A DNA stretch of 64,000 bases from Psettodes erumei. Its lineage: Eukaryota > Chordata > Actinopteri > Pleuronectiformes > Psettodidae. The stretch spans positions 1,550,001 to 1,614,000 of the forward strand of contig JAFBJZ010000616.1 in the NCBI GenBank assembly GCA_016785225.1, written 5' to 3'. The position numbers were made by a program, and so were the translations under genes. The notes below the pieces were generated by a model. That model was not told where the DNA came from, did not search any database, and saw only the letters and a program-made list of their open reading frames with translations. Position 1 is the first letter of the stretch. Each line of letters starts with the position of its first letter. This document shows positions 1 through 11,200 of this stretch, piece after piece.

Positions 1-229
1 TACACTATCACAGGTATACACATCAGCTGGTGCCATTTGTCACTGTTAACATGAAAATGATCAGGCCACTGTGCAAAAAAAAAAAAAAAACCCCATATGC
101 ATCAAAAACAGTAATGGCACTATAAAAAAAACAATAAAGAGTAATTCAGTGTGTGTTACTGTTTGGGGTGTAACGCACAGGATGATAAATGTCCTGAACG
201 ACTCTCGTTTTTTTTTCCACGTTGCCCAA

Positions 230-399
230 TAATCACCACCGATGGAAACGCAGTTGGCCCGCCCCTGCCGCTCTATTGTGAATCTGCGTTCAACTGGAAA
301 CCACTCTTCCAGCCTTGGCACCGAAGTGGCGCACCACGACATGCGGAACTGAACGAGTGCGCTTTTTGAAGACGCTCGATCGTCAAACCGCAATTTCTG
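230..399 (+). promoter_or_regulatory. tmem200c: Candidate tmem200c 5' region / non-coding first exon
   Basis: This stretch has more CpG than its surroundings and ends in a good donor site (CTG then GTAAGA, GT at 400-401). The tmem200c coding exon begins with an acceptor at 3291-3293, so an upstream non-coding exon must exist. This is one candidate for it. The transcription start cannot be seen and the left edge is arbitrary. Another upstream exon, inside or outside the window, is equally possible. Confidence 0.3.
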
Positions 400-1414
400 G
401 TAAGAGATGCGTCTGTTTAATGTCGTTAATTGCGTCTGTTCGTATTTTTTGTATCACCGGCAGCTCCTCCCGCGCGTTCACATCCAGCTGAATGTCCGTG
501 CTTCTTTTGTGTTCAGTAGTTGCATCGGATTCAGACTCCAAACAGGCTGTGCCGGAGGTTTGAGAAGTCTTTTCATTTTGTGACGAATCTGTTTAGCTCG
601 AGAGTAGGTATATATATGTATATATTTGTACGCTCGAATAAATCGATGGAGGAAGAGTTCTGATGTCGGAAAGGACTTAAGTCCGTTTACTTTGACCTGA
701 TAATTAGGTATTTCGGTTTGGCCAACACAGCTGATGCGTTTTCTGTCAAATGTTTGAGAGACACAAAGTGAAAGATGGTAGTGTAGTGGGAAAAAAAATC
801 CATATTTTAAACGTAGCTCTATTTTATCGGGTTAAACTTTTTTATGATTGGGATGTTGCAATGAAATAATCGTTTCTAATAGGCCTAAATTGTGCGTTAT
901 GGGATTATACAGTGATCATTAGCACACGGCTCTGAGTTGTCGTGTGAGTTGTGAAAGCAATGGGCTTCGTCAGGCCGTGGAAGAGGTGTGGATGTTTTGC
1001 ATTTGTCTGCATCCTATGAGCCCCCCTAAAAAATACGTTGTTTGGCTTTTGAGGGGGGGGGTGGCGTGCGTGGCCGGCGGTTCTGGACATTTTCAGGGGC
1101 AACCTCCAGCTCCACGACGGCTCGAGTTTGCTTCACGGGCTTTTCCAGCAGAAGGGAAGCAGATGCGCCGTAATGTCAACAGTCGATTACTCATGCAACA
1201 TTACGCGAAAAAATGCGCCTTCGCAGCTCGGAGGGACTGAGCGTTAAAGCCAACACCATCCTACTCCTCCTTCTCTCCATCCTGCCAGACGAGCGCCTCT
1301 TAGGAGACAAACCGAGGAGTTGGCAGCTTCCTGTTCAGCACCGCAGACAGAGACACAACCCTGACGTGTCCACACCCACTCCTGGTCCACGTTAGTGCCG
1401 CTGCCCTTCTTCCC

Positions 1415-1458
<44 letters not shown>

Positions 1459-3293
1459 CCACCCACGCCTGATCAGGTTGACTCGCTCTCACCCGGGAGG
1501 CATTTCAGCGGTTATTGGATGTGATATACAGAGAACGTCGCTATTAACAGCAGCCAAGCGCAGGTGTGTTGTTTGCTGAAGCTCAGGTGCAGAGATCTCC
1601 ATGTTCTAGTTTCAGAGGGAATCGCTCCTCATAACTTGGATCATAAAGGGATTTCAAGGCGCCCTCATCACCATTATATTTATGGTTAAGAATGGGGGTG
1701 GCAGGACCACCCAGAGAAACCTTTTAAAAATGTCTTATTAATGGTTGCTCTGAAAGGAATATGTGGAAGAACTTATTCATTCACCCGAGCCCCAGGTCAT
1801 GCACAATTAGGCGTGATTAGTCAAATTAAATACTTGAGCCTCCAGCACAATCAAACTGGAATCTGTTTAATAAATCAGCCTCATCCTATGATTATGATTC
1901 ACCGCATGTGGTTGAAACTCATCCTCGGCACATGTCTGTAATCATGATAAATGCTGCTGGCATCTCCACTGTCAGCATCATGCAGCTGGTCTGTGCTGCA
2001 CAATCAGAAGAAAAAAAACATGGCACGGCAGAGACTGTGTCGGTGTGTAAGCAAGTGGCTAATAGCTCGTATTAGGCTTTGTGCTCTGCCGAGGTGGTTG
2101 ATGGTGAAGTCGATTTGGGGGTGGAAGAGTGTCGGCGGGGGAGATTGGAGGGAGAGAGGAGAGGCAGGAGGAGAAGGAGAGTAAGGAAACAAGGGTGGAG
2201 GTGGAGAGAACATGCCTGCTGGCCTCCTGTCTGGACACATTACGTTTTCATGGGCTGATATCGCACCGGCACCGCTGAATGTGGATAAACAGCACCCCTT
2301 GTTCTCTGCTGTCAACTTGGGTATTTGTCTCTGTTTCGCTTACGCCATTGTATTTATAGATTCAGCAGCAGCAGCTGAAGATGGATGTTATCTGTTGGTT
2401 TAGTGTCCATCTGATGACTTATACTGCATCTGCCTTTAGCTGGATTTGTGCAAAGCAGCAGTGTTTGCTCTACCTGTAGGATTAATCTCAGATACAGGGC
2501 AAGATTAACACACAAGTGAATCCCAGACCCCCCTACACACACACTCACACGCACAATTTACGACCCATTTTCCCTCAGAAGCCAAGTATGCTGACATTAA
2601 CTGAAAACACAGCCTCAAATCTTAAGTATTTCTCCTTAACATTAAATATTCATGTAAAACGCAACCATCAAAGTTGAAAAATTAAACATCTTAGGTATTT
2701 TCAAAAACTGCTGTATCAGGACTGTGGGGCTGTGGTTTCATTAGATGTGACTGACAGTGACTGAACAACCCATCAGCTATAATCACATTCTCTTTAAAAT
2801 GTTAATTTAATGCTGATTAGTGCCCAGAAGCATGTGAGATAATGTTTTTTTTCCTGAGTCCTGACCACTTTAAACCAGGCCAAAGGACACAGAGCGGGAA
2901 AAAGAAATAAACACATGACTGAAACTCTTCTAACTTTGTCAGAAATACTGTATGTCTTTTCAGGTTGGTCTCGTAGGCTTTTTGGGGCCTTTAAATGTGT
3001 AAAAAGGAGATTTTTTTTAACATCATAAAATCAATGACATTTATATTGTGTTTTCGAGGTGCATATCACCAAGTTGTTATGTTGCAAACACAACAAAGTA
3101 TGTGTCACAGACGAAATCTTGGGCCTTCGTGGTTTTAAGTGTTAAATCGCTGTCTTTGCCTGGTTGCTAATCCATTTTTATAATCTGGATTACATCTGTA
3201 ATCTCTATGGCTATTTCTATACGGCGAAACTTTCTGCTTATCATGTATCAGCATTAACCTAATGCTCTCTCTTTCTCTTTGGTGTCCTGCAAG
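400..3293 (+). other. Upstream/intronic sequence before tmem200c coding exon
   Basis: No convincing coding sequence is present. A (GA)n microsatellite sits at 1419-1456. A moderately GC-rich stretch lies at about 1020-1500. An AT-rich segment at about 1780-1960 contains several ATTA/AATTA-type homeodomain-like sites and could be a conserved non-coding element. Short open frames here have no recognisable domains. Confidence 0.5.
1419..1456. repeat. (AG)n microsatellite
   Basis: Uninterrupted AG dinucleotide run of about 38 nt. It produces a serine-leucine repeat in an antisense open frame that is not a gene. Confidence 0.95.
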
Positions 3294-3326
3294 GTTGAGT
3301 GACAAACCCACTGTCCCCACACCGCC

Positions 3327-4889
3327 ATGATAGCCACCGGTGGCCTGCTGCGCATGAACAGGCGCCAGGATTCCCTCCGCTCTAAGAACCGAGCAGAAAA
3401 CAAAAGGAAGCGGAAATCCAAAAAGAAGAAGAAGAATGACGTGGTGGTGGTGAAGGGGAAGCTCAATCTGTGCTCCCCAGCTGGTTTGGTGGCCGCTGTT
3501 GGAGTCGTAGTTCTCATGGTAGGGATTTCTATGGCCGTGCTCGGCTACTGGCCCAGCCAGAACCAGCATGAGTACCAGGAGCGCCGCAGAACTGGATCGT
3601 ACCATGGCAACAGGATGAGCTATTCAAAAAGCCCACCTGTTTCCCCAAACTTGACCCATGATAAGCATCCCTCCGGCCAGACACATGTATTCAACCAGAG
3701 CCATGTTAACAGCAGTTCCCCCAACTCCTCCCCCCACTGTGGCTTCCTCTGTGACTTCCTGGATAATTACCTGTACTCAGACAATCTTAAAGTCTTCGGA
3801 CCGCTGGTGATGGGAATTGGCATTTTCCTCTTCATCTGCGCCAATGCAGTCCTCCATGAAAACAGAGACAAGAAAACCAAAATCATCAACCTGAGGGACA
3901 TCTACTCCACGGTGATAGATCTACACAGCATACGCTCAAAGGAATACTCGCCACTGAATGGTTTGGTGAACTATACTCAGTCAAGGAGCGCCGAGGGCCC
4001 GTCGGGCTCCTTTCCAGCAAGTGGGATGCTCTCTCGCAGCTCCTGGCCCTCCACTGGACTTGGTTTCCAGGGCGAGTTGGATGGCGATGAGGTATTTAGA
4101 CGCCCATCTTTAGCCGGCAGGCCTCGCAGCTGGTCCAGAGACGTGCAGACCTTCACGGACACTGTCTACAGCATCTACAAAGACTACAGCAATAGTAGCA
4201 CACAGGCGCCACAGCCCCGACAGTGGGAGACCACCTCCATCGTCACCTCCTCTGTGAACGCTTTCACCCTCCCTGTGATCAAACTGAACAACTGTGAGGT
4301 GGAGGAGTCTGAGAGGGTGGAGGCGGAGGGCCGCTCAGGGGAAGGGGTCGTCATTGAACCCGCTGCTGAAAGCATTAGCGAGGAAGGACAGGCCAGCAGC
4401 AGCAAGACTGTCGAGACCGACGCCAAGGCGAAGGACGCCTCAACGACAGAGGCCCCCCCACCCCGTCAGAGCCATGAGGACATATCCGCAGACACAGCTG
4501 ACCCACAAGGGGCGCCGCAGGCTCAGCCTCCACCGCAGTGGACCCAGCTGTTTCCTCCATCCCCTGTTGCCAGGGCGATGGGGTCGCGACTGTCACTCAA
4601 CTCCCTAACGGATCAGCCCATGTCTGCGCGGCGCTGCAGCCTGTCTGTGTCTGTGTGCGGTCCGGGCGAGAGAGCCAGGCGATTCAGCTGCCCCCGCCTG
4701 GAGCGCTCCAACAGTAAGGGCTACATCAAACTGACTGATCTGGGGGGTGAATCCTTCGAAGCCCCCGACACAGACACTTCTTTAGTGGCCGCCGAACAGG
4801 AAGTAGCGACAGACACAGAAGCAGCAGTGGAGGGAGACGCTCAGGGAGAGGATGACCTGGTGACACCCAGTACCTCTGCAGAATACTAG
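3327..4889 (+). CDS. tmem200c: Transmembrane protein 200C
   Basis: A 520-residue protein of the TMEM200 family, two-pass membrane proteins whose biochemical role is not established. It begins with the family signature MIATGGLLR, followed by a strongly basic cluster (about residues 26-36) and the DVVVVKGKL motif. Hydrophobic segments lie at about residues 52-74 (ending in GYWP) and 156-176 (MGIGIFLFICANA), followed by HENRDKKTKIINLRD. The loop between them carries four N-glycosylation sequons (N108, N123, N128, N133), suggesting an outside or lumenal loop and cytosolic ends. The basic N-terminus, LKVFGPL and KKTKIINLRD favour TMEM200C over TMEM200A, although it keeps the AFTLPVIKLNNC motif I associate with TMEM200A. 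The start has a good Kozak context (ACCGCCATGA). The C-terminus ends after a SNSKGY motif and acidic tail and lacks the FTNKEKL-type tail remembered from mammalian members. The neighbouring epb41l3 and zbtb14 support the 18p11-type identity. Confidence 0.92.
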   Translation: MIATGGLLRMNRRQDSLRSKNRAENKRKRKSKKKKKNDVVVVKGKLNLCSPAGLVAAVGVVVLMVGISMAVLGYWPSQNQHEYQERRRTGSYHGNRMSYSKSPPVSPNLTHDKHPSGQTHVFNQSHVNSSSPNSSPHCGFLCDFLDNYLYSDNLKVFGPLVMGIGIFLFICANAVLHENRDKKTKIINLRDIYSTVIDLHSIRSKEYSPLNGLVNYTQSRSAEGPSGSFPASGMLSRSSWPSTGLGFQGELDGDEVFRRPSLAGRPRSWSRDVQTFTDTVYSIYKDYSNSSTQAPQPRQWETTSIVTSSVNAFTLPVIKLNNCEVEESERVEAEGRSGEGVVIEPAAESISEEGQASSSKTVETDAKAKDASTTEAPPPRQSHEDISADTADPQGAPQAQPPPQWTQLFPPSPVARAMGSRLSLNSLTDQPMSARRCSLSVSVCGPGERARRFSCPRLERSNSKGYIKLTDLGGESFEAPDTDTSLVAAEQEVATDTEAAVEGDAQGEDDLVTPSTSAEY

Positions 4890-5508
4890 ACTAAGTTTAC
4901 TTTTTTTGCTGATGAGCCTCTTAAAATCTTTTGATGTCTTCTTCTTTGCTTCAAAACCTTCTTCTCTGACTGCTGATATGAATCTGGCCATCACGGAGGA
5001 AAGGAAATGTGGAGAGGAAGCAGCTAAGGACTATTGAAACATAGCCATGAACACTCAAGAGCAATGCTCTTTATAAACACCACGTCCACAGCTCAATATT
5101 CAGATGTAATTTTTCTATTTTTTTCAATGTAGCAAGAGCAATACTAAAGACTTATAAGAAGATTTAGTAAAGATTTGTTTAGAAAAAAGAAAAATAGAGA
5201 AAAGCAAATCTGATCTGATGAGTTTGAACATTTGTTTTATATAACAGTAGGGCAAACATTGTAGCTTGTAGAATTGCCAAAACTGTCACTAAGAACTACT
5301 GTCCGACATGTCATACTGTAGCATCAACACATGCCACAGAAAAGTAAATAGTCTAGATTTATTTCTCTACATTGTTGTGTGAATACCACGTCAATAGGAG
5401 AACTGAATTGAATCTCAGGTAGATGTTTGGTTTAGGAATCGGGACCTCGAGGACAAGGTCTTATCCCCTTATGTGCACACTTGTTTATATGAAAAACATT
5501 CATGGTTG

Positions 5509-5514
5509 AATAAA
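5509..5514 (+). terminator. tmem200c: Polyadenylation signal of tmem200c
   Basis: Canonical AATAAA about 620 nt after the stop codon. It is the first canonical hexamer downstream, and cleavage is expected 10-30 nt later. Confidence 0.55.
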
Positions 5515-6509
5515 CTTGACTGTAACACCTTTTGTCAGCTCTAACAGTGTGATATTAGGTGAGATGCAGGGATTGAGAAGATACTTTGCTTGCTTCAAAC
5601 CATTTAACCTGCATATTAGAAGAATTAAAAAAAAATAAAAATCTAAAACATGTTGGACTGTGCACAATTAAGTGTGTGGTAAACTCATAGAGTGAGACTT
5701 TTATTTTCCTGCACTTCAGCAGATCTGCTGGGAGAGACTGCAGTGGTATCGATGTCACATCTGTGCTAACTGAACCGAGACCAGTAACCTATAAGTGACC
5801 TTTGTGACAGTCTATTTTAAATAACCGGCTTCACTGCTAAAAAGGGAAATCAGCAGACGCCTATCAGGAGGTTCATGAGGATGACAAATAAAAGGAACAC
5901 CAGTAAACTGCCTTTGTAAGGTGTTTTACCACCACAACCCTGTAAAACAACAACTTACTTATTTAAATATCCAGTACCAATTTTTTCCAGAGGACAGCTC
6001 CTCATTTGGGGTTTAGATGATGACGGTGGTGGAAAGCCTTGACAAACCCAATGCTCAATAGGTGTTCAGAGTTTGCAGCATGTTCGTTTTCATGTTCATC
6101 AAACCATTTTGTGAGCCTTGTTCCCTGTAGGAATGCATCTGAATGTGCTTTTACACTCTCTTTAACTTGCCACCCATTTGAATACTGTATGACACCACTT
6201 TGTGCATGCTATAATTGAAATAATTTTCAGATACATTGAGGTTTGCTGTAGAGGTCATCTGAATGTGCTCCCTAAACTGATGCAGGGCCTTCAGAGGTTG
6301 TGAGTGTGGCCACAAAAACTGGATTACAGCTCAGGAGTGGTTGAAGGTTACTATAGTTTACTGTACATTATTTGAGTATCTCCATTTCAATTTAATTTAT
6401 TCAATGTTTTGCTCTATTTCTACGTTTTACTTGCTATTTATTTGACAGTTGTGGTTAGTTACTAGTTATTTTGACATTGATTGTTTTACACATAAAATAT
6501 ATACTAATA

Positions 6510-6700
6510 GTATTTTGTGCTGTTGAATTGTATTGGTATTTAGCCGTCCCTCACTTATATAAAAGGGGTTTCAAAAAATAACAGAAACACCTGTGAGTAT
6601 AGCACAGTACAATTCAACAGCACCAAAAGCTCCAGCCTCCAAAATAATCTTAAAATATATTCATCACCTCCATCTTACACCGTTTCATTCAAAACCGAAT
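6510..6700 (+). repeat. Interspersed repeat, copy A (non-autonomous, MITE-like)
   Basis: It contains the block ending in ATAACAGAAACACCT followed by ACAATTCAACAGCACC. Similar blocks occur at 18130 and, inverted, near 26150. An inverted copy of the AATTCAACAGCAC block lies at 6516-6534 facing 6605-6623, so this copy is internally palindromic. From memory it resembles a common short teleost repeat; the family name is unknown to me. Confidence 0.55.
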
Positions 6701-6739
6701 GTTACTGAGTGTACCAGATGCACTTATAGAGTTAAAAAA

Positions 6740-7005
6740 ACAACACAGATTGCTTATAAATAGCTGGAATTAGCTCCACATCTATCCACCATCTTCAACA
6801 TTATTATGCTGTTTACATCATTAAAAAATAATCCATTACGATAATAATAACAATATAACAGGGATCATTCTGCTGCATGATGATGTTTACTTTTGATGCT
6901 CTAAAATTATTATTATTATTATTATTATTTATTTTGCTGACAAAACCAACATACTTTTACTTTGTACCAGTGTAAATTTATACTAGAATATTATCACTTT
7001 TATTT
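6740..7005 (+). repeat. Teleost interspersed repeat fragment
   Basis: The sequence TTAGCTCCACATCTATCCACC, followed by a long ATT-rich stretch and an ACTTTTACTTT-type end, resembles a very common short repeat of percomorph genomes. It includes an (ATT)n run at about 6906-6930. The family assignment is from memory only. Confidence 0.5.
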
Positions 7006-7119
7006 AACAGTGTGTTAAATGAATTTGGATAACACTAATGTCATGGATTTCACACTGTAAAACATAAACAAAACAAGGACCTTCAAGTTCAGGTGAAAAT
7101 GTCACCGAACGTGGCCATC

Positions 7120-7520
7120 TAGTGGTCATGTGACATAGAGGCCCCTCTCGTCTCTTCCCGTATGCTGCCACCAGGGAGCGCTTGGACAGTGCCGTGCGAC
7201 TCGTTGTATTCGTGGGCGTACCCGTTTTGTCCACAATGAGCGCCGTTTGGAGTCGGCGGGAGGGGCGGGGTTAGCTGCGGTCCGTCTCTGCGTAGGTTTG
7301 CCTGACCAGGCGCTTACAGGTGTCTTGGTCCTCTCGAACCAGACGAGGTCCGTCCCCCACACCCCGTACCCCCAGTCCCGGTCTCCGGTAACACACACAC
7401 AGACACACCCGGGTCTGCGCCGGTGTTCAGAGCTCGTCTCCGCTCGTGAGAGTCAGGTAATGTGTCCCGGTTGTGTTTTTTTATGTGAGTTTGTCCGTGT
7501 GAGCGGCGCTTAGCCTCGTT
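7120..7520 (+). promoter_or_regulatory. CpG-rich candidate promoter / first exon (epb41l3?)
   Basis: A CpG-dense 400-nt segment in AT-rich surroundings, with a strong donor (GTCAG then GTAATG, GT at 7457-7458). It could be an upstream non-coding exon and promoter of epb41l3, whose first coding exon has an acceptor at 23563-23565. It could also be an unrelated transcript. No conserved open frame is visible. Confidence 0.35.
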
Positions 7521-8193
7521 TTCAAGTCAACTTATTTACACCGGTGAATTAAGTGTGTTTTGCGTTGTTGGGGCAGAATTAATCTACACTGTCAGGGGAG
7601 GGGCGGTTGTTAACATGTGGCAGGGTAATTTCAAGGATATAACAAGACACAATATTGTATCCATTCAGTAAAGTTTGCGTTTCATTTTGTTGTTGTTTCA
7701 TTTCTCTTTGTTTCTGCGACCGCCGGGCTTTCCAACGCAACAACACTGTCTGACCCCGCCGGTTTCCCTGATTCACTTGAAACGGTGAGTACAACAAGCG
7801 TTCATTCACAAAACAGGGAAGTCGTGACACTCGAGCAGGGAGGTCACACACTGGGGATGAGGACATGAGTACACGGTTGTCTGGCTGAATGTGTTAGTTT
7901 CTCTAATTAAGGCCACAGGGTCGAATAGAAGACCCATGTGTCTCTGAGGGTGAAAGGTTGATTTTAGTTATCACAAATCTTACTTTTTTAAAATGCTGAA
8001 GTCTAAAAGAAGTTGTTAGAACAGCTGTTTAATGCTGAGAACTTCTTCCCCTGGTATTAAACGGCCTAAAGAAACCCATAATTTCAGTTAGTAAAACAGT
8101 TTGGTGTGGGGGACTTTGGATCGTGTTCAGTCATGGTGACATATCTATCAGTTCTTCTCATAACTGCTGAGCAAGCACAGCTTTTCCTTTACT

Positions 8194-8196
<3 letters not shown>

Positions 8197-8236
<40 letters not shown>
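8197..8236. repeat. (AC)n microsatellite
   Basis: Perfect AC run of about 40 nt. Confidence 0.95.
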
Positions 8237-8238
<2 letters not shown>

Positions 8239-11200
8239 GATAAAAAGGTTTACTGGGCACAGACAGGCAGTTCGGAAATGGGAAGTTCTCCCAGCATGTG
8301 TTTCCGCTCAGCTTCGTCCCTTGAAATAGAAATGTGAATGAATCAAAGAGAGGAGAGCTCTTTGTTTTAATGCTCTCTTTCATGAGACCCTGACCTGCTC
8401 ATTTAGACTAAGAGAGACACTTAAGCACTTTACTGCATGGTTGATTTTGTATATTCTCTAATGTCCCGAAGGTCCACACGGCTTTAATAAAGTCCCACTT
8501 GAGATTGAGTGTTTCAGACACATATTCTTTAAGACGGATCATTGCTTTTTATGTGGCCACATGGCCAGTCCTGCAGTTCAGTAATTTTTATCAGCTTTAT
8601 GAGGTTGAATGATGAAGGTGAATGTGCAGGACCGCAGAGATAAGGTGGGGCAAAGTCTGTGGGACTTGTGTCGTGCTCATTGGCTACTGGTGGCGTGCGC
8701 AGTCCTCCATCTTTCGCTGCGCTGCGTTTTGATGATGTCACACCGTGCATGCAGGGGAGGCAGAGTTACATGGCTGACTGATGGTCTCTACAGAGACATT
8801 AAATTAAACGATTGCTCCTTCAAATTATATTCCAGTACAGTCAAAACTCCAATGAAGCCACAAACCAAAGCTCACGTGCTGCGTTTTCATAACAGAAGTT
8901 TGTTATATAGAAGTTTGAAACATTTGTTTTCTCCAACAATAGAACTGACACTTGAACTGCCTCAAGTCTTGACCTCAACCTTTAACCTCGAATAGCTGAT
9001 TGTCTTGGGCACCTGCGGGGCAGCGAACTCATCCTATGACAAACTTGTTAGCAACCAACAGCTTATGTACACACCCAGCAGTCATGGAGCAACACTGTCA
9101 CTCACCTGGTGTTTGCAGCCACCTGAAAAATGTCCATATTCTCTCCATTTTAGCTCTGTTTTTGGTCTCGGAGGGAGACATCTGGCTCTTTCGCTGCTAA
9201 ATGCTGCGCTGTGTTCACCAGCCTGTTCCTCGGCTCTGTCAGCTGTTTGGTGCTGAGCAGGTAGTGAAAAGTGGGGCTTTTTACAGCTTTTTTTTTTTAA
9301 CAGAGAAAAGCTGCTTACTGCGACCAAAACTTAAATTATGACAGCGGCGAGCCCGAACCGAAATAGGCTAAACCAAAACTGATCTAAATATGGCAGGAAA
9401 AAAAGATGTCCATGTTGGATCCTGTTACTCATAGTGAGAAGCTGACCGAGGGGAAAAATAACTTTTCAGTGCATTTAAAATGGAATTCCATGTAGGAAAC
9501 TCAGGCTTTATTTCCAAACAAGAGGTTTCTGATCTGATGTCTCACAGAACATAAACTGGCAGCGGACACTCTGGAAAGCTGCACCATCCAAAATACAGCA
9601 CAATACAGTGTCAGTCCACCCATTAATTCTCCTGTGGCACAAAACTAAACTTACGACCAAACATCCAGGTTTCTCTCTCTGAGGCGCCATGTTTGCATCC
9701 TAATGTCTGGAAGTAATTTATTTAGTTAGGTTAAATCGGTAGAAAAATTGCTTCTCAAATGTGACAATTGCTTTTTCCTGTCGTTCTGTGGTCAGTGTCA
9801 GCTGTCAAACAAGGAATTTCAGAAGATGATAAAGGTGCAACCCTGGAGAGAATTCTTGAACTTGAATAGATTTGGTGGCAGTCATGCAGTAAGAGCCTAA
9901 ACCACCACCGCCTTGTCTTCTTTTTTTTTTTTTGCCCTCGGGTGTACAGTAGTTCACTGGCGGTTGTAGCGAGCTGAACTTGACACGTGAGCGCCGTGCC
10001 GTTGATCACCAGAGCCTGCGGGCACTGGAGGAGATAACACGTATGACTCAATCTTGCTGAGTGGGGAGATAAGCTTGTCCGGGAGTCTTGTTATCTCCCG
10101 ACGATGCCTGATCTCTTGAGAGTGGTATGGGGCTGTCTTTGCCTTATAAAGCTGCAGCTCCCTGGATGGCACCTTGACAGTCACACTGGGGTATTTATAG
10201 TGGAGGGAGTCGGGGTCAGTCTCAAACTGGCCTCTGTTTGAAGTCCTCTTCAAATGTGCCGGAGCTTTTGTTTGCTTCCAAAAACTCTGTTGCGTCGCTT
10301 CCACTTCGGGGTATTGCTGTGAACACTTCAGTGTCTTCAAACCATCCTGTGTCCCTCTCACTATTCACTTATACCCAGCAGATTTAAGCATTATATGATG
10401 GATATATATTTTTGCCACTGAAATGATCGTGCATCTTATTTTAGGTTTCCAAAATCCTGTATGGATGAAGACAGAAAACTGACGATTTAACATATTGTTT
10501 CCTTTTGATGTGAAAAGAAAAGAGGCGGGATCCAATATGTTTGGAAAGTGCTGTCAAAATCATATCAGTTAAGTGATGTCACTATGAAGCCGCTTGGACA
10601 TCAGGATATTTTAACTTGTTCTGCTAAACTGAAACATTGATTTCCATAGAAAGCTGTAAAGGGGGAAACTGATTTTAAAAATACTGTTGCAGTTTTTTTT
10701 TCTTTTCAGCCACATGTTCTCTTTTTGTAAGAAGAAAAAAAATGATTGTCCGTAGTCACTTGAAAGGCACAGTCATTAGCCTGCCACTTTCCAAAGGTTA
10801 GAAAATACAGGCCGCATTTATGATTCCTCAAGATAAGATGTGCCTCACTTCAAGGAAAACAAAACAAGAGGGGAGCGGTTCATTTAGCTAAAAATCTCTG
10901 TTCACGTTCAAACTCTTGGCTTTACATGAAAGGCAGCCGAAGTTGAAAAGCAGGACCTTATTTGAATTTTGAGATGGCGTGCGATGAGGGCGTGCTGGAC
11001 AGGGTGTAGATTTGGAGACCTGGGGCCCAGTTTTTGCGGTGTCGTCCGGTGACAGGAGTTTGGTATGTGCAGCGTGCTGACCTCTGGGAGTTAGCTGGGA
11101 CAGCAGGGGAGAGCAGCTTGAGTAAAGGACGGAGTTAGAGCCTGTCCACTGCATCAACCGTACAGTTAATAACTACAGAGTCTCATCCACAGTTACGAGG

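Larger units (their letters stand above)
3294..5560 (+). other. tmem200c: tmem200c terminal exon including UTRs
   Basis: The exon starts after a pyrimidine-rich acceptor (CTGCAAG) 33 nt upstream of the ATG. The whole coding sequence follows without interruption. A canonical AATAAA at 5509-5514 is the first good polyadenylation signal after the stop, with further A-rich signals near 5632 and 5890. The 3' end is approximate. Confidence 0.6.
5561..7120. other. Intergenic AT-rich region with repeats
   Basis: No gene seen. It contains two interspersed repeat copies (about 6510-6700 and 6740-7005) and otherwise unremarkable AT-rich sequence. Confidence 0.5.

Noticed and set aside
3254..3605. Antisense open frames over the start of tmem200c
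   Set aside because: They are complements of the basic Lys-rich coding segment (giving runs of Phe) and have no independent support.
9954..10361. 135-codon open frame on the - strand
   Set aside because: No recognisable domain or family resemblance, no splice or promoter context, and similar-length frames occur by chance in this GC range.
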